DNA from: Thermosediminibacter litoriperuensis
GTDB taxonomy: Bacteria > Bacillota > Thermosediminibacteria > Thermosediminibacterales > Thermosediminibacteraceae
Reading direction: 5' to 3'
DNA length: 64,000 bases
Assembly: GCF_008124715.1 (NCBI RefSeq)
Contig: NZ_VNHO01000013.1
Location: forward strand, 1 to 64,000
The position numbers were made by a program, and so were the translations under genes. Of this stretch, positions 1 through 10,020 are shown piece after piece; position 1 is the stretch's first letter; each line of letters begins with the position of its first letter. The notes beneath the pieces are model-generated. The model had not been told where the DNA came from. It saw only the letters and a list, made by a program, of their open reading frames with translations, and did no database searches.

Positions 1-501
1 GAATTCAAATACGGTGATGGACAGAAAGCATATCTTAGCGCAATTCTTGACCTTGCAGATAGAAGCATAGTATCTTACGTTATTGGCCATTCAAACAACA
101 ATGCACTTGTGTTTGAGACTTTTGATTTGGCAGTTGCTAGCCATCCTGATGCAAAACCCATCTTCCATAGTGACCGTGGCTTCCAATATACCAATAAAAC
201 CTTTAAGGCAAAACTGGATAAGGCAGGAATGACCCAGAGTATGTCTAGGGTAGGCCGCTGTATAGATAATGGCCCTATGGAGGGATTCTGGGGAATCCTG
301 AAATCGGAGATGTATTACTTACATAAGTTTGATGACTATGATAGCTTGAAAAAAGCGATTGAGGAATACATAGATTACTACAATACAAGGAGATACCAGA
401 AACGTTTAAAATGCATGACGCCAATGGAGTATCGCAACTATCTTGCCGGTATGCAGCATAAAGAAAGCACCAACCATTTTTTTGATTGGTGCCTTACATA
501 G
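1..501 (+). CDS. IS3-family transposase orfB, C-terminal part
   Basis: This is the integrase (rve) catalytic core of an IS3/IS150-type transposase, open from the first base and therefore 5'-truncated by the window edge. Two of the three DDE acidic residues are visible: the Asp in HSDRGFQY, and the Glu in the DNGPMEGFWGILKSE block. The first Asp, normally in a W-x-T-D-I-T motif, would lie upstream of the window. The C-terminus has the usual YNTRRYQKRLKCMTPMEYR tail. No internal stop is seen, so the copy may be active if its 5' half is intact. Confidence 0.9.
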   Translation, partial: EFKYGDGQKAYLSAILDLADRSIVSYVIGHSNNNALVFETFDLAVASHPDAKPIFHSDRGFQYTNKTFKAKLDKAGMTQSMSRVGRCIDNGPMEGFWGILKSEMYYLHKFDDYDSLKKAIEEYIDYYNTRRYQKRLKCMTPMEYRNYLAGMQHKESTNHFFDWCLT

Positions 502-519
502 AATTTTAATTATTTCCAC

Positions 520-544
520 TGTCTACTTGACAGGGGGCAGTTCA
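520..544 (+). repeat. IS3 right terminal inverted repeat
   Basis: The 25 bases end the insertion sequence and resemble the terminal repeats of many Firmicute IS3 elements, whose left ends begin TGAACTGCCCCC. The partner repeat is outside the window. Confidence 0.7.
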
Positions 545-563
545 AAGGAGGGGCGGTTTTGTT

Positions 564-1649
564 TTATTCGAACCTGTCCTTCAGTTTTTCCATTACCTGA
601 GGCAGGGTTGTATACTCCATCTCGTCCAGCGGGAGGCGGTGAGGTTCAAAGGGACCGAGCTGCCTGAGGTAATCGGCCATTTCCAGAGCCTTCTGCCTCG
701 CTCTATCAAAGGACACATCTGCAAACATGTCCTGAGGGCCTACCAGCTTGCCGCCGGCCAGCTGGAACCCCAGCGCCGTCACCCTCGGCGGACCGTCAAA
801 CCTGCTGGGGGTGGCACCTTTGCAGGATACCGGCATCAGCGGCCCAAAGTGGGAACCCCTCATCCACCCCGCCACCAGGTGCGGATTGGCAAATGGTTCC
901 AGAGCTTCTCCCACTGCGGGGAAACCGCTCTGGCAGCGAACTACAAGCACGGGGTCATCCTTGCCCACATATCTTCCGGCCATCAGGTTCATCCTCTGCG
1001 TGGAGGATACGGCGGCCGGTTCTCCGCTCTTGCTGTATACGGCTTTCACCGCATACCGGTTCGACGCTCCTAAAAATACGAGCAGGTCGTAAAGCTCCTC
1101 AGGGCAGGAGAAGACGATCTTTTTATTTTCCATGGTATCGAGAACTTCGAACTTGAACCCTTGATGCATCTTGGGATCTATCACAAGGCCGATGGTGTTG
1201 AACGGGTCGGCAAACATCTTGTAAAGCGGCAGGTTCCACGCCCCGGGCTCCGTCTTATCGGCCATAAACACTATTAAGGGTTCGCTGGGACGTTCCTCAA
1301 ATTCCATTTCCGCGACTCCGGGGCCCATCCCCTTTATGTTACCGGAGAAAGAATCGGATAAAAGGTCCTGGCCCGCCCCGTAAAGTTTCAGCCTCTTCGC
1401 AATCTGGGTGCACGAAAGGAAAGTGTCCCAGGCCAGCTTGTGGATTTCAGGATTGTCTACACCCTTCCTGTGAGTCATGATGAGGTTGACGTCATCACCC
1501 ACATGAGTTACAACGTAGTCCTCCAGCAGGCCTTTTCCATTTTCCTCAAGAACTCTGTTGGCTTCTTCGATCAGCTCGGGATGTACGCTGCAGTGCCCTA
1601 CATATCCGCCGATGTCGGCTTTAATGACTGTTAAAGTTATTTTTGACAT
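564..1649 (-). CDS. fbp: Class V fructose-1,6-bisphosphate aldolase/phosphatase
   Basis: The 361-residue protein matches the bifunctional, Mg-dependent archaeal-type FBP aldolase/phosphatase, which joins the triose phosphates and dephosphorylates the product to fructose 6-phosphate, committing carbon to gluconeogenesis. Family landmarks are visible. The YVGK motif at residues 227-230 carries the Tyr and Schiff-base Lys equivalent to Tyr229/Lys232 of the Sulfolobus enzyme, and Tyr346 in EMEYTTL matches Tyr348. The block HLVAGWMRGSHFGPLMPV is also diagnostic. An ATG with GGGGG upstream sets the start. It is separated from aroB by a strong terminator, so it is probably monocistronic. This enzyme class is typical of archaea and deep-branching thermophilic bacteria. 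Confidence 0.95.
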   Translation of the reverse strand: MSKITLTVIKADIGGYVGHCSVHPELIEEANRVLEENGKGLLEDYVVTHVGDDVNLIMTHRKGVDNPEIHKLAWDTFLSCTQIAKRLKLYGAGQDLLSDSFSGNIKGMGPGVAEMEFEERPSEPLIVFMADKTEPGAWNLPLYKMFADPFNTIGLVIDPKMHQGFKFEVLDTMENKKIVFSCPEELYDLLVFLGASNRYAVKAVYSKSGEPAAVSSTQRMNLMAGRYVGKDDPVLVVRCQSGFPAVGEALEPFANPHLVAGWMRGSHFGPLMPVSCKGATPSRFDGPPRVTALGFQLAGGKLVGPQDMFADVSFDRARQKALEMADYLRQLGPFEPHRLPLDEMEYTTLPQVMEKLKDRFE

Positions 1650-1760
1650 ATTATGGTTGACCCCCTAATACTTAATATGTTAAAATATAGTATAACACAT
1701 TACCCTGTAATCACGTAATTATTATAGCATATTAAGACTTATATTAACAACATTTTTGTG

Positions 1761-1793
1761 AAAAAAAAAGCACCGTTTTCACGGAACGGTGCT
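1761..1793 (-). terminator. Rho-independent terminator of the aro genes, overlapping the aroB 3' end
   Basis: A perfect 9-bp stem (1769-1777 with 1785-1793, AGCACCGTT/AACGGTGCT) has a 7-base loop and an 8-base U tract when read on the minus strand (plus-strand A run 1761-1768). The aroB stop codon (1779-1781) lies in the loop, so the last codons of aroB form one arm of the terminator. On the plus strand the stem is followed by eight T, so it can also stop plus-strand transcription. Confidence 0.9.
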
Positions 1794-2879
1794 TTTTTTT
1801 AAAAAATGGTCTAGGATTTTATATAAAATTTCCCTCTCTGGAACGTCGTAATATACGCCCGCCCTACCCAGTTTCTCCGGCAGGGCAAACGCCAGGCGAC
1901 CTCCCTTGTTTTTCTTGTCGCAGGCCATTGCTTCAATTAAACCGCCTGTTTCCACGCACCCCGGTATTTCCACCGGCACTACCCGCCTCAGGATTCTCTC
2001 AATCCTTTCATAATCCTGCCGCTCGAGTAAACCTATTTCCAGCGCAATGCCCGCCTCAATTATCATACCGGCGGCAACCGCTTCGCCGTGAAGCAGCACA
2101 CCGTACCCTACCAGTGATTCCAGAGCATGGCCCACGGTGTGCCCGTAGTTTAGAATCATCCTGGTACCTTCGTCCCTCTCGTCCAGAGTAACCACCGACG
2201 CCTTTATGGCGCAGGATTTTTTTATAGCGTATATCAGGCTTTCCCCGCCCTGCCGGAGGGTCATGACGTTTTCCTCGAGCCAGTTAAAGAAATCCCCGTC
2301 CCATATTATCCCGTATTTAATCACCTCCGCAAGGCCTTCCCTGAATTCCCTGTCGGGCAGTGTCTTCAAGGTGAGAGGATCTATTATCACGGCCACCGGC
2401 TGGTGAAAGGCTCCAACTATATTTTTGGCCGACTCAAGATTAACGGCAACCTTTCCTCCGACACTGCTGTCGACCTGGGCCAGCAGGCTGGTAGGCACCT
2501 GTACGTATCTTATCCCCCTCATATAAGTCGCCGCTACAAATCCCGCCAGGTCTCCTACGACACCTCCGCCCAGAGCTATGACGGCGGAGTTCCTGTCCAG
2601 GCCGTAATCCAGCGCTATATAGTAGAGCCTCTCGGCTTCCTTCAGGGTCTTGCTGGGTTCTCCCGGAGGAATTGCCGCAAGGTGCGCGTCGAAACCGGCT
2701 ACCTTTAACAATTCCAGCACCCGGCCGGCGTACAAATCCCTGACATTTCCATCCGTTATAACCAGTATTTTTTCCAGGCCTATCAACGCCCTTAAGATTT
2801 TTCCTATTTCATCGAGGATGCCCGGCCCTATGTGAATGGGGTAAGACCTGGCGCCCAAATCAACGGTTATGCTTTCCAT
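1779..2879 (-). CDS. aroB: 3-dehydroquinate synthase
   Basis: AroB converts DAHP to 3-dehydroquinate, step two of the shikimate pathway, using NAD and a divalent metal in the cytosol. The 366-residue protein has the full family layout: the NAD-binding block ALGGGVVGDLAGFVAATYMRG near residues 103-123, the PTSLLAQVDSSVGGKVAVN substrate/metal block, and the metal-ligand stretch NYGHTVGHALE followed by LHGEAVAAGM. The start ATG has a GGGGGATATCCC leader. It lies 55 bp downstream of aroC on the same strand and probably forms a unit with it. Its last six codons are part of the transcription terminator. Confidence 0.97.
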   Translation of the reverse strand: MESITVDLGARSYPIHIGPGILDEIGKILRALIGLEKILVITDGNVRDLYAGRVLELLKVAGFDAHLAAIPPGEPSKTLKEAERLYYIALDYGLDRNSAVIALGGGVVGDLAGFVAATYMRGIRYVQVPTSLLAQVDSSVGGKVAVNLESAKNIVGAFHQPVAVIIDPLTLKTLPDREFREGLAEVIKYGIIWDGDFFNWLEENVMTLRQGGESLIYAIKKSCAIKASVVTLDERDEGTRMILNYGHTVGHALESLVGYGVLLHGEAVAAGMIIEAGIALEIGLLERQDYERIERILRRVVPVEIPGCVETGGLIEAMACDKKNKGGRLAFALPEKLGRAGVYYDVPEREILYKILDHFLKKSTVP

Positions 2880-2934
2880 GGGATATCCCCCGCATCCTAA
2901 AGATTAAGAGATGACATGAATCGATGTAATCTTT

Positions 2935-4068
2935 TTAGAATTCCTGCAGGTACTTCATCCACCTTTCGAAACCCTCCTGCATCTCTTCCACCGTGTCGCT
3001 TCCGAACTTCTCCACCAGCGCCTCAGCCAGTACCCAGGCCACCGCCGCCTCACCCACTATGCTGGCAGCAGGTACGGCGCATACGTCGGATCGTTCTACG
3101 CTGGCGGCAAACGGTTCCTTTGTCTTTATGTCAATGCTCAAAAGGGGCCTGTAGAGGGTAGGTATTGGTTTCATGGCCGCACGAACTACCAGTGGACACC
3201 CGTTGGTAATGCCGGCCTCCAGCCCGCCGGCGTTGTTGGTCTTCCGGTAAAAACGGCGGCTTTCGCTATCGAAAAAAATTTCGTCGTGAACCTGGGAGCC
3301 CCTCCTCGCTGCGGCTTCAAAACCAAGCCCGATTTCTACACCCTTTATGCCCTGCACACTCATAAGCGACCACGCTATCCGGCCGTCCAGTTTTCTATCC
3401 CAGTGCGCGTGGCTGCCCAGCCCCACCGGCACATTGAAAGCCACTACCTCAAAAACGCCCCCTAGAGAATCCCCCTCCCTTTTCGCCCCGTCTATGGCTG
3501 CCATCATTTTCTGCCCGGCGAACCGGTCGATGCACCTTACGGGAGACTCGTCGGCCCTCCTCAGATCTTCCTGCCCAGGGTTTTTAATTGCTGCTTCTAT
3601 CCCACCAATGGCGATCACGTGGCTTAAAACTTCTATGTTAAAAATTGATAGCAGCTGTTTTGCCACTGCGCCCACGGCCACCCGGGCAGCCGTCTCCCGG
3701 GCGCTGGCCCTTTCCAGGATGTTTCTTATATCGTTCTGTCTATACTTTAAAGCCCCGGCAAGGTCACCATGACCCGGCCGGGGCCTGGTTACGGGTTCTA
3801 CAGCTTTATCCTGCCAGTTGGGGTAATCGAGATTCGGTATGAGGAAAGCTACGGGACTGCCGGTAGTGCATCCTTCTTTCAAACCGCTTATGACTTCCAC
3901 CGCATCTTTTTCTATCTTCATCCTGCCGCCGCGGCCGTACCCCATCTGGCGCCTCGAAAGTTCCCTGTTTATGAAATTTATATCGACCGCAAGGTTCGCC
4001 GGCAGTCCCTCTATGACGGCAATGAGGGCCTTCCCGTGGGATTCACCGGCGGTTAAAAACCTCAACAC
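2935..4068 (-). CDS. aroC: Chorismate synthase
   Basis: AroC makes chorismate from EPSP by trans-1,4 elimination with reduced FMN, the last shikimate step. The start is a GTG at 4066-4068, reading (M)[14 protein letters not shown], with GGAGGT seven bases upstream. A longer open frame into pstB exists but has no homology to the family. The 377-residue protein contains the expected motifs [14 protein letters not shown], the [15 protein letters not shown] block, [15 protein letters not shown], and [12 protein letters not shown]. The gene starts 30 bp after pstB. It may be cotranscribed with the pst genes, but an independent promoter cannot be excluded. Confidence 0.97.
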   Translation of the reverse strand: MLRFLTAGESHGKALIAVIEGLPANLAVDINFINRELSRRQMGYGRGGRMKIEKDAVEVISGLKEGCTTGSPVAFLIPNLDYPNWQDKAVEPVTRPRPGHGDLAGALKYRQNDIRNILERASARETAARVAVGAVAKQLLSIFNIEVLSHVIAIGGIEAAIKNPGQEDLRRADESPVRCIDRFAGQKMMAAIDGAKREGDSLGGVFEVVAFNVPVGLGSHAHWDRKLDGRIAWSLMSVQGIKGVEIGLGFEAAARRGSQVHDEIFFDSESRRFYRKTNNAGGLEAGITNGCPLVVRAAMKPIPTLYRPLLSIDIKTKEPFAASVERSDVCAVPAASIVGEAAVAWVLAEALVEKFGSDTVEEMQEGFERWMKYLQEF

Positions 4069-4097
4069 GATGGATACCTCCGATCTTTCGCGTATTA

Positions 4098-4853
4098 TCA
4101 GCCGAACCTGCCAGTTATAAAGTCTTCTGTTCGCTTGTCCTTCGGAACCGTAAACATGCGGCTGGTCTCCCCGAACTCCACCAGCTCTCCCTGCAGTAAA
4201 AAGGCTGTATAATCGGCCACCCTTGCCGCCTGCTGGATGTTGTGGGTTACAATCACTATGGTGAGCCTTTCCTTGAGCTGCCTGATCAGTTCCTCGACGT
4301 GCATGGTGGAAATCGGGTCCAGAGCCGAACACGGTTCATCCAAAAGCAACACCTCGGGCTCTAAAGCCAGCGCCCGCGCGATGCACAGCCGCTGCTGCTG
4401 ACCTCCAGACAGCATATAGGCGTTTTCATGCAGCCGGTCCTTCACTTCGTCCCACAAGCCCGCCCTCTGCAGCGACTGCTCCACCAGAGCCGAAAGGTCC
4501 CCCTTATAGCCGTTTATCCGGGGGCCGAAGGCTACATTTTCGAAAATACTCTTCGGGAAGGGGTTAGGTTTCTGGAAGACCATGCCTATCCGGAAGCGTA
4601 TTTGAGCCGGGTCGATCTTTGGAGAATATATATTCTCGCCCCTGTAAAGCACCTTTCCCCCGACCCGCGCCCCTTCAGAAAGATCGATCATCCTGTTCAT
4701 GCACCTGAGCAGTGTGCTCTTCCCACAACCCGACGGTCCCATAATCGCAGTGATTCTGTTTTTATATATATCGAGGTTGATGCCTTTTAACACCTTACGG
4801 TCTCTGTAACTCACATGGAGATTTCTGACGGAAATAATGCTTTCCAAAGTCAT
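4098..4853 (-). CDS. pstB: Phosphate ABC transporter ATP-binding protein
   Basis: PstB is the ATPase of the high-affinity phosphate importer PstSCAB. Walker A (GPSGCGKST), the PstB-typical CMNRMIDL segment, Q loop, signature (LSGGQQQR), Walker B ([12 protein letters not shown]) and the switch His (VTHNIQQA) are all present in 251 residues, the normal family size. The start overlaps the end of pstA by four bases (ATGA), indicating translational coupling. It acts on the cytoplasmic face of the membrane with PstA and PstC. Confidence 0.97.
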   Translation of the reverse strand: MTLESIISVRNLHVSYRDRKVLKGINLDIYKNRITAIMGPSGCGKSTLLRCMNRMIDLSEGARVGGKVLYRGENIYSPKIDPAQIRFRIGMVFQKPNPFPKSIFENVAFGPRINGYKGDLSALVEQSLQRAGLWDEVKDRLHENAYMLSGGQQQRLCIARALALEPEVLLLDEPCSALDPISTMHVEELIRQLKERLTIVIVTHNIQQAARVADYTAFLLQGELVEFGETSRMFTVPKDKRTEDFITGRFG

Positions 4854-5734
4854 ACCTCTTTTATCCTTCCCTGGTATTTATTGCGAAGCAGTATGGCAAT
4901 CGAATTCATGCCGAGCAGCACCACCAGAAGCACCACTATCCCCGCCGCAGCTATGGCCCTGAAATCATCCTGGGGTCTGGAGGTCCAGTTATAGATCTGG
5001 ATCGGCAGTACCGTAAATGAATCGAAAAGGCTCCCGGGTATAACGCGGATAAAAGTCAGCGCGCCTATAGGGATCAGCGGCGCCGTCTCCCCTATTGCTC
5101 TGGAGAGCGCGAGAATGATGCCGGTTAGTATCCCGGGCAGGGCCGAAGGAAGCACCACGTAGCGGATGGTCTGCCACTTGCTGGCCCCCAGGGCGTAGGA
5201 AGCGTGGCGCCAGGACTGCGGGACGGCCCGGATAGCTTCCTGAGCGGTGACTATTATAACCGGGAGTATTAAAAGGCCCATGGTGAGACCCCCCGCGAGG
5301 AGGCTGCGCCCCAGCATCATCCACCGGACGAAAACTGTCAATCCCAGTATGCCGTAGACTATTGACGGAATCCCCGCCAGGTTATAAATGTTCACCTGTA
5401 TGATAGATAAAAATTTGCTCTTTTTCGCGTACTCCTCAAGAAACACGGCTGCTCCAATGCCGAGGGGTATCGCAAAAACGGCTGTTATGATCATTAAGTA
5501 AACGGTGCCGTACAGTGCCGGAAGTATTCCTGCTTTTTCGGGAAATCTGGAGGGAAAGGAAGAAATAAATTGAAGGTCCAGCCATCCCCAGCTGTCCCGC
5601 ATCACTTTTACAAGGAGCGCGGCGAGCACTACCAGGCCCAGGAGGTTTGCGCTCAAAAAAATCCACTTAAAAATCCGGTTGCGGCGCTGGCGATTTTGAA
5701 GCCCCGGAGAAAACATCTCATCCTGCCTGATCAT
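4850..5734 (-). CDS. pstA: Phosphate ABC transporter permease PstA
   Basis: This is one of the two membrane subunits of the phosphate importer. The ATG at 5732-5734 shares bases with the pstC stop (TGATG) and has AAGGAGGT upstream inside the end of pstC. A longer in-frame start further upstream has no such site. The 294 residues hold six predicted membrane segments and the binding-protein-dependent permease signature near [20 protein letters not shown]. The order C-A-B and the overlaps match classic pst operons. Confidence 0.95.
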   Translation of the reverse strand: MIRQDEMFSPGLQNRQRRNRIFKWIFLSANLLGLVVLAALLVKVMRDSWGWLDLQFISSFPSRFPEKAGILPALYGTVYLMIITAVFAIPLGIGAAVFLEEYAKKSKFLSIIQVNIYNLAGIPSIVYGILGLTVFVRWMMLGRSLLAGGLTMGLLILPVIIVTAQEAIRAVPQSWRHASYALGASKWQTIRYVVLPSALPGILTGIILALSRAIGETAPLIPIGALTFIRVIPGSLFDSFTVLPIQIYNWTSRPQDDFRAIAAAGIVVLLVVLLGMNSIAILLRNKYQGRIKEV

Positions 5735-6627
5735 CAGTACACCTCCTTGTAGCGGCGCACGATCCATGTCCCTATCAGATTCAGGGACAGCGTCACAACA
5801 AACAGCACGCTGGCAACAGCATAAACGCTCTTATACTCTATGGACCCGAAGGGCGCATCTCCCAGCATTACCTGCACGATGAAAGCCGTCATGGTCTGTA
5901 TGCTGTCCAGAGGATTAAATGTCAGCTTGGGAGTACTGCCCGCTGCGAGGGTCACTATCATTGTCTCCCCTATGGCCCTGGAAAAGGCTAGGATGAAGGA
6001 CGCCACTATCCCCGAAACCGCCGCAGGTATTACTACTTTGTACGAGACTTCGAGTTTGGTGGCTCCCAGGGCATAAGCCGCCTCCCTGAGAGAATTGGGC
6101 ACGGCTGTCATGGCGTCTTCGCTGAGGGATGAAATCATGGGTATAAGCATTATCCCCATGACAATTCCCGCGCTGAGGGCATTAAATACGTTGGTCTGCG
6201 GGAATACCGCCCTGATGATGGGTGTCACGAAGGTGAGAGCGAAATATCCGTATACAATGGTGGGTATTCCGGCCAGTATTTCCAGCACCGGTTTAATCAA
6301 GCGCCTTACTCCGTCAGGAGCGTATTCGCTGAGGTAGATAGCACTCGCAAGCCCCAGCGGTGCGGCTACGATCATAGCTATAACAGTGACCAGCATTGTA
6401 CCTGCAACAAGAGGAGCTATGCCGTAATGGGCCGGGCTGAAAAGCGGAGTCCACTTGGTCCCGGTGAAAAACTCCTTTACGGATACTTCTTTGAAAAAAC
6501 CGGCCGTCTCGCTGAAAAGGGAGACGACTATGCCTATGGTAACCAGCACCGAAACCGAAGCGGCCAGGGCCAGCAGGATTTCGACGCCCTTTTCCCGGCG
6601 AAAACCCTTACCGGCAGAATCGACCAT
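5734..6627 (-). CDS. pstC: Phosphate ABC transporter permease PstC
   Basis: This is the second permease subunit of the Pst complex. The chosen ATG at 6625-6627 begins [14 protein letters not shown] and has GGAGGA nine bases upstream. A TTG 24 bases upstream would place that site inside the gene, so it was not used. The 297-residue protein has six predicted membrane helices and the permease EAA-type loop [20 protein letters not shown]. It is 122 bp from pstS, with a hairpin between them. Confidence 0.95.
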   Translation of the reverse strand: MVDSAGKGFRREKGVEILLALAASVSVLVTIGIVVSLFSETAGFFKEVSVKEFFTGTKWTPLFSPAHYGIAPLVAGTMLVTVIAMIVAAPLGLASAIYLSEYAPDGVRRLIKPVLEILAGIPTIVYGYFALTFVTPIIRAVFPQTNVFNALSAGIVMGIMLIPMISSLSEDAMTAVPNSLREAAYALGATKLEVSYKVVIPAAVSGIVASFILAFSRAIGETMIVTLAAGSTPKLTFNPLDSIQTMTAFIVQVMLGDAPFGSIEYKSVYAVASVLFVVTLSLNLIGTWIVRRYKEVY

Positions 6628-6677
6628 TTTATGATTCCTCCAGTTTAACAAAATTTTTAAAATTCAAGGGCACAAAA

Positions 6678-6719
6678 TCTGACGGCCGCCAGGGCTTCCC
6701 CAGATTTTCGGCCGTCAGA
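6678..6719 (-). terminator. Stem-loop between pstS and pstC (attenuator-like)
   Basis: An 11-bp perfect inverted repeat (TCTGACGGCCG at 6678-6688, CGGCCGTCAGA at 6709-6719) has a 20-base loop and no clear U tract. Such hairpins between pstS and the distal pst genes commonly stabilise the pstS 3' end or cause partial termination, giving more binding protein than transporter. That role is inferred from position. Confidence 0.7.
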
Positions 6720-6749
6720 CCAGTCTACATAAATTACATGGGAGGGGTT

Positions 6750-7706
6750 TTAATTTATCTTATTAAGGTTCTCCTGATACACGCTGTCGGGCATAGGGAC
6801 GTAACCGATTTCCTCTACCAGCTCCGGCGCATTTTCCATATAAAATTTAACAAACTCTTTAACTTCGGGGCGCTCGAGGGATTTTTTGTTCACATAGATG
6901 AAAACCGGCCGCGCGAGGGGTTTATAGGTGCCGTTGTTTATGGTTTCCATGGTAGGCTCCACCGGCCCGCTGCCGCCGTCAATCGCCACTGCCCGCACCT
7001 TGTCCGAATTTTCCAGGTAGTAAGCGAAACCAAAGTAGCCCAGGGCGTACCTGTCGCCGCTCACACCCTGCACAAGCACGTTGTCGTCTTCGCTGGCGGT
7101 GTAATCGGAGCGGCTTTTCTTAGCTTCACCGTTAATCACTTCGGTGAAGTACTCGAAGGTACCTGAATCGGTACCGGGGCCGTAGAGGTTTATCTTCTCG
7201 TTAGGCCAGCCGGGCCTTATATCACTCCACTTGGTGACCTTGCTACCCGGCGACCAGATCTTCTTCAGTTCTTCCACGGTCAGACGGTCAACCCAGTCGT
7301 TCTGTTTGTTGACAACTACGGTAATGCCGTCGTAAGCCACGGGAAGTTCGATGTATTCAATGTTGTTTTCTTCTGCCTTGGCGGCTTCCTCATCCTTGAT
7401 CGGTCGGGAAGCGTTGCTCATGTCGGTTTCACCCGCGGTAAAACGCTTGAAGCCGCCGCCCGTACCGGAAACACCGACGGTTATATTCACGTCGGGATAA
7501 ATATTCATGAATTCTTCAGCTACAGCCTCGGTGATGGGATAGACCGTACTGGAACCGTCGATCTGGATGGAACCGCTTAAGCTTGCCTGACCGCTCTGGC
7601 TCCGGTTTGACGCACCACAGGCAGCCAGCACCAGAACCGCCGCCAAACTCAAAGTAAACAGGGCTAGTATAAAGCCGGCCTTCGTGCCCTTAAGCTTCGA
7701 TGCCAT
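6750..7706 (-). CDS. pstS: Phosphate-binding lipoprotein PstS
   Basis: PstS is the extracytoplasmic phosphate receptor of the Pst importer. The N-terminus is a lipoprotein signal peptide ending in the lipobox LAAC with Cys30. The mature protein has the PstS pattern [42 protein letters not shown], and [10 protein letters not shown], which form the phosphate-binding site. It is 318 residues, normal for the family. The gene is first in pstS-C-A-B, with a Pho box and a TATAAT element upstream. Confidence 0.96.
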   Translation of the reverse strand: MASKLKGTKAGFILALFTLSLAAVLVLAACGASNRSQSGQASLSGSIQIDGSSTVYPITEAVAEEFMNIYPDVNITVGVSGTGGGFKRFTAGETDMSNASRPIKDEEAAKAEENNIEYIELPVAYDGITVVVNKQNDWVDRLTVEELKKIWSPGSKVTKWSDIRPGWPNEKINLYGPGTDSGTFEYFTEVINGEAKKSRSDYTASEDDNVLVQGVSGDRYALGYFGFAYYLENSDKVRAVAIDGGSGPVEPTMETINNGTYKPLARPVFIYVNKKSLERPEVKEFVKFYMENAPELVEEIGYVPMPDSVYQENLNKIN

Positions 7707-7739
7707 ATCATCTCTCCTTTTTTATGGTTTACACCATTC

Positions 7740-7793
7740 ATTATACGAGCCCTGTGTTAAATTATAATTAATCAATTGTTAAGGTTGCGTTAA
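7740..7793 (-). promoter_or_regulatory. Pho box (four PhoP repeats) and -10 element of pstS
   Basis: On the minus strand four hexamers occur in exact 11-bp register: TTAACG (7793-7788), TTAACA (7782-7777), TTAATT (7771-7766) and TTAACA (7760-7755), each separated by five bases. A TATAAT -10 (7745-7740) follows nine bases later. This matches the PhoP operator of Firmicutes (TT-A/C/T-ACA repeats with 11-bp periodicity) and predicts induction of pstSCAB at phosphate limitation. The box ends four bases before the guaA stop codon. Confidence 0.85.
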
Positions 7794-7796
7794 TTG

Positions 7797-9332
7797 TTAC
7801 TCCCATTCGATGGTGGCCGGCGGTTTTGAGGTTATGTCGTATACTACCCGGTTGACCCCTGGGACTTCGTTCACGATCCTGGTAGACATATTATCCAGCA
7901 GGTCGTACGGAAGCCTGGCCCAGTCGGCCGTCATGCCGTCCTCGCTCGTAACCGCCCTGATCGCCACCGTATATGCGTAAGTCCTCTCGTCACCCATCAC
8001 TCCCACGCTCTTTACGTCGGTAAGCACCGCAAAGACCTGCCAGAGCTCCCCGTAAAGTCCCGCCTTTTTTACTTCTTCGGTCACTATAGCGTCGGCTTCC
8101 CGCAGGATGGCCAGTTTCTCGCGGGTTACTTCACCCAGAACCCTTACGGCAAGCCCGGGACCCGGGAAGGGATGGCGGTATACGATTTCCTCGGGCAACC
8201 CCAGCTGGAGCCCCACTCTTCTGACCTCGTCCTTGAAGAGATCCCGGAGGGGTTCAATCAGTTCGAAATTGAGGTCCTGGGGAAGCCCGCCCACGTTGTG
8301 GTGGGTTTTTATAACCGCCGCCGTCTGGGTGCCGCTTTCAATGACATCGGGGTAGAGGGTTCCCTGAACCAGGAAGTCGATCTTTCCCAGTTTCTTAGCC
8401 TCGTCTTCGAATACCCTGATGAATTCTTCGCCGATAATCCTGCGCTTCGCCTCCGGGTCTGTAACACCTTCCAGCCTTTTTAAAAACCTGTCGGAGGCAT
8501 CAACGGCAATCAGGTTCATATGGAACTTGTCCTTAAAAGTCTCAACAACCTTCCTGGCTTCGTCTTTTCGCAAAAGACCGTGGTCCACGAAAATACAGGT
8601 CAGGTTATCCCCCAGGGCCCTGTGGGCGATCAACGCAGCCACCGAAGAATCAACTCCGCCGCTCAGGGCGCAGAGGGCTTTTCTGTTCCCCACCCTTTGC
8701 CTGATCAACTGGATCTGTTCCTCGACAAAGGCCTTCATGGACCAGCTGCCGATACAGCCGGCTATGCCGAAGAGAAAATTGTTAAGAATTTCCTTGCCCC
8801 TGGGCGTATGGGCAACCTCCGGGTGAAACTGCACCCCGAAAAGGTTCCTGCCGTTGCCGATAGCCGCATGGGGGGTGTTTTTCGTGCGGGCCAGAGTCCT
8901 GAACCCTTCGGGCAGCGTTATTATCGAATCCCCGTGGCTCATCCAGACGGTGAGGTTTTTCTCCAAACCGCTGAATATACCGTCCTCCTCGTCAACCATG
9001 AGCTCGGCTCTGCCGTACTCGGGGGTTTCGGCCGGTTCCACCCTTCCGCCCAGCATATGGCACATGAGCTGCATACCGTAGCAGATTCCCAGGATGGGTA
9101 TGCCGGTATCGAAAATCCTCTTATCGCACACGGGCGCATTTTCCGAGTATACGCTGGCCGGGCCGCCGGAGAAAATTACCGCTTTCGGTTTTCGGCTTAA
9201 AATTTCGTCCAGAGGGGTATTGTAGGGTAAAATCTCGCAATAGATATTCGCCTCCCTAACCCGGCGAGCTATCAGCTGGCTGTACTGCCCGCCGAAATCG
9301 AGGACGATCACGTTTTCCTGGTCTTTAATCAT
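7797..9332 (-). CDS. guaA: GMP synthase (glutamine-hydrolysing)
   Basis: GuaA aminates XMP to GMP with glutamine-derived ammonia and ATP. The 511-residue protein starts at the ATG at 9330-9332 behind TAGGAGG. An upstream start would add a non-homologous leader. The class I glutaminase domain has the nucleophile Cys84 in GICYGMQ and the His/Glu pair in [10 protein letters not shown]. The synthetase part begins with the PP-loop [14 protein letters not shown] near residue 225, and the C-terminal dimerisation domain ends KPPATIEWE, as usual. It appears as a stand-alone gene upstream of the pst promoter. Confidence 0.98.
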   Translation of the reverse strand: MIKDQENVIVLDFGGQYSQLIARRVREANIYCEILPYNTPLDEILSRKPKAVIFSGGPASVYSENAPVCDKRIFDTGIPILGICYGMQLMCHMLGGRVEPAETPEYGRAELMVDEEDGIFSGLEKNLTVWMSHGDSIITLPEGFRTLARTKNTPHAAIGNGRNLFGVQFHPEVAHTPRGKEILNNFLFGIAGCIGSWSMKAFVEEQIQLIRQRVGNRKALCALSGGVDSSVAALIAHRALGDNLTCIFVDHGLLRKDEARKVVETFKDKFHMNLIAVDASDRFLKRLEGVTDPEAKRRIIGEEFIRVFEDEAKKLGKIDFLVQGTLYPDVIESGTQTAAVIKTHHNVGGLPQDLNFELIEPLRDLFKDEVRRVGLQLGLPEEIVYRHPFPGPGLAVRVLGEVTREKLAILREADAIVTEEVKKAGLYGELWQVFAVLTDVKSVGVMGDERTYAYTVAIRAVTSEDGMTADWARLPYDLLDNMSTRIVNEVPGVNRVVYDITSKPPATIEWE

Positions 9333-9434
9333 TAAAATTCCTCCTATCCAGTGGTGTTGATACCGCACTTTTATTATAATTATTCCAAAAAAACCGGTAC
9401 TTTTCTATCCCCGGCGGGAAAAAAGATCGTCTTC

Positions 9435-9998
9435 TCAATAAAACCTGTATATGCCCTTTTCGGTCACGATGGCGTCCATCCTTATGTCGTGTTTTTCCGC
9501 CGGTATGTATTCGGTAAGCTGTAATTCAAAAGCGAGGGCGATTTTCTTCACCTCCGGCCGTAGCCGCGGTAAAAAGCCGTCGTAGTAACCGGCGCCGTAC
9601 CCCAATCGGTAGCCCCTCCTGTCGAAGGCCACCCCGGGTACCACGACCAGGTCGATCACTTCCGGATCGAGGCCGTCGTCTTTTTCCGGTTCGAGTATGC
9701 CGAAGGTGCCGGGCACCAGTTCACCGGTACCTTTTATCTCCACAGCCAGAAGTCTTTGACCTTTTATCGTTTTAGGCACAGCCACCCTTTTTCCCATGGA
9801 CAAAGCCCGCTCTATGGCTTCACGGGTCTCGACCTCGTTCCTGGCATCCACGTAAAACATTACGATTCCCGATTTTTTAAACTCTTCAAGGGCAAAGAGC
9901 GTCGATATTATCTTCTCGCTCATATTTTTTACGTCTTCCCGGGATAAACTCAGCCTTTTATCAAGGAATATGCGCCGGAGCTTTTTCTTGTCCAACAC
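9435..9998 (-). CDS. 5-formyltetrahydrofolate cyclo-ligase
   Basis: The enzyme converts 5-formyl-THF to 5,10-methenyl-THF with ATP, recovering folate one-carbon units. In 187 residues it shows the family C-terminal motif GYRLGYGAGYYDGFLPR and the N-terminal basic RRIFLDKRLSLSRED segment. A GTG at 9996-9998 with AGGAGG seven bases upstream is the chosen start. It follows a terminator by only about 25 bp, so its promoter either overlaps the hairpin or it depends on read-through from the ECF operon. Confidence 0.93.
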   Translation of the reverse strand: MLDKKKLRRIFLDKRLSLSREDVKNMSEKIISTLFALEEFKKSGIVMFYVDARNEVETREAIERALSMGKRVAVPKTIKGQRLLAVEIKGTGELVPGTFGILEPEKDDGLDPEVIDLVVVPGVAFDRRGYRLGYGAGYYDGFLPRLRPEVKKIALAFELQLTEYIPAEKHDIRMDAIVTEKGIYRFY

Positions 9999-10020
9999 AG
10001 CATGCCCTCCTCACCTTTAT

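Larger units (their letters stand above)
1..544 (+). mobile_element. IS3-family insertion sequence, right part only
   Basis: The window opens inside an insertion sequence. The 3' part of an orfB transposase is followed by a typical IS3 right terminal sequence at 520-544, reading TGTCTACTTGACAGGGGGCA and then GTTCA. The left end, orfA and the start of orfB lie outside the window, so target-site duplication cannot be checked. The element sits just downstream of the convergent fbp gene. Confidence 0.85.

Noticed and set aside
4069-4332. A longer AroC with 88 extra N-terminal residues
   Set aside because: The extension overlaps pstB in another frame, has low-complexity Arg/Gly sequence and no homology, while a GTG with a GGAGGT site gives the family-standard start.
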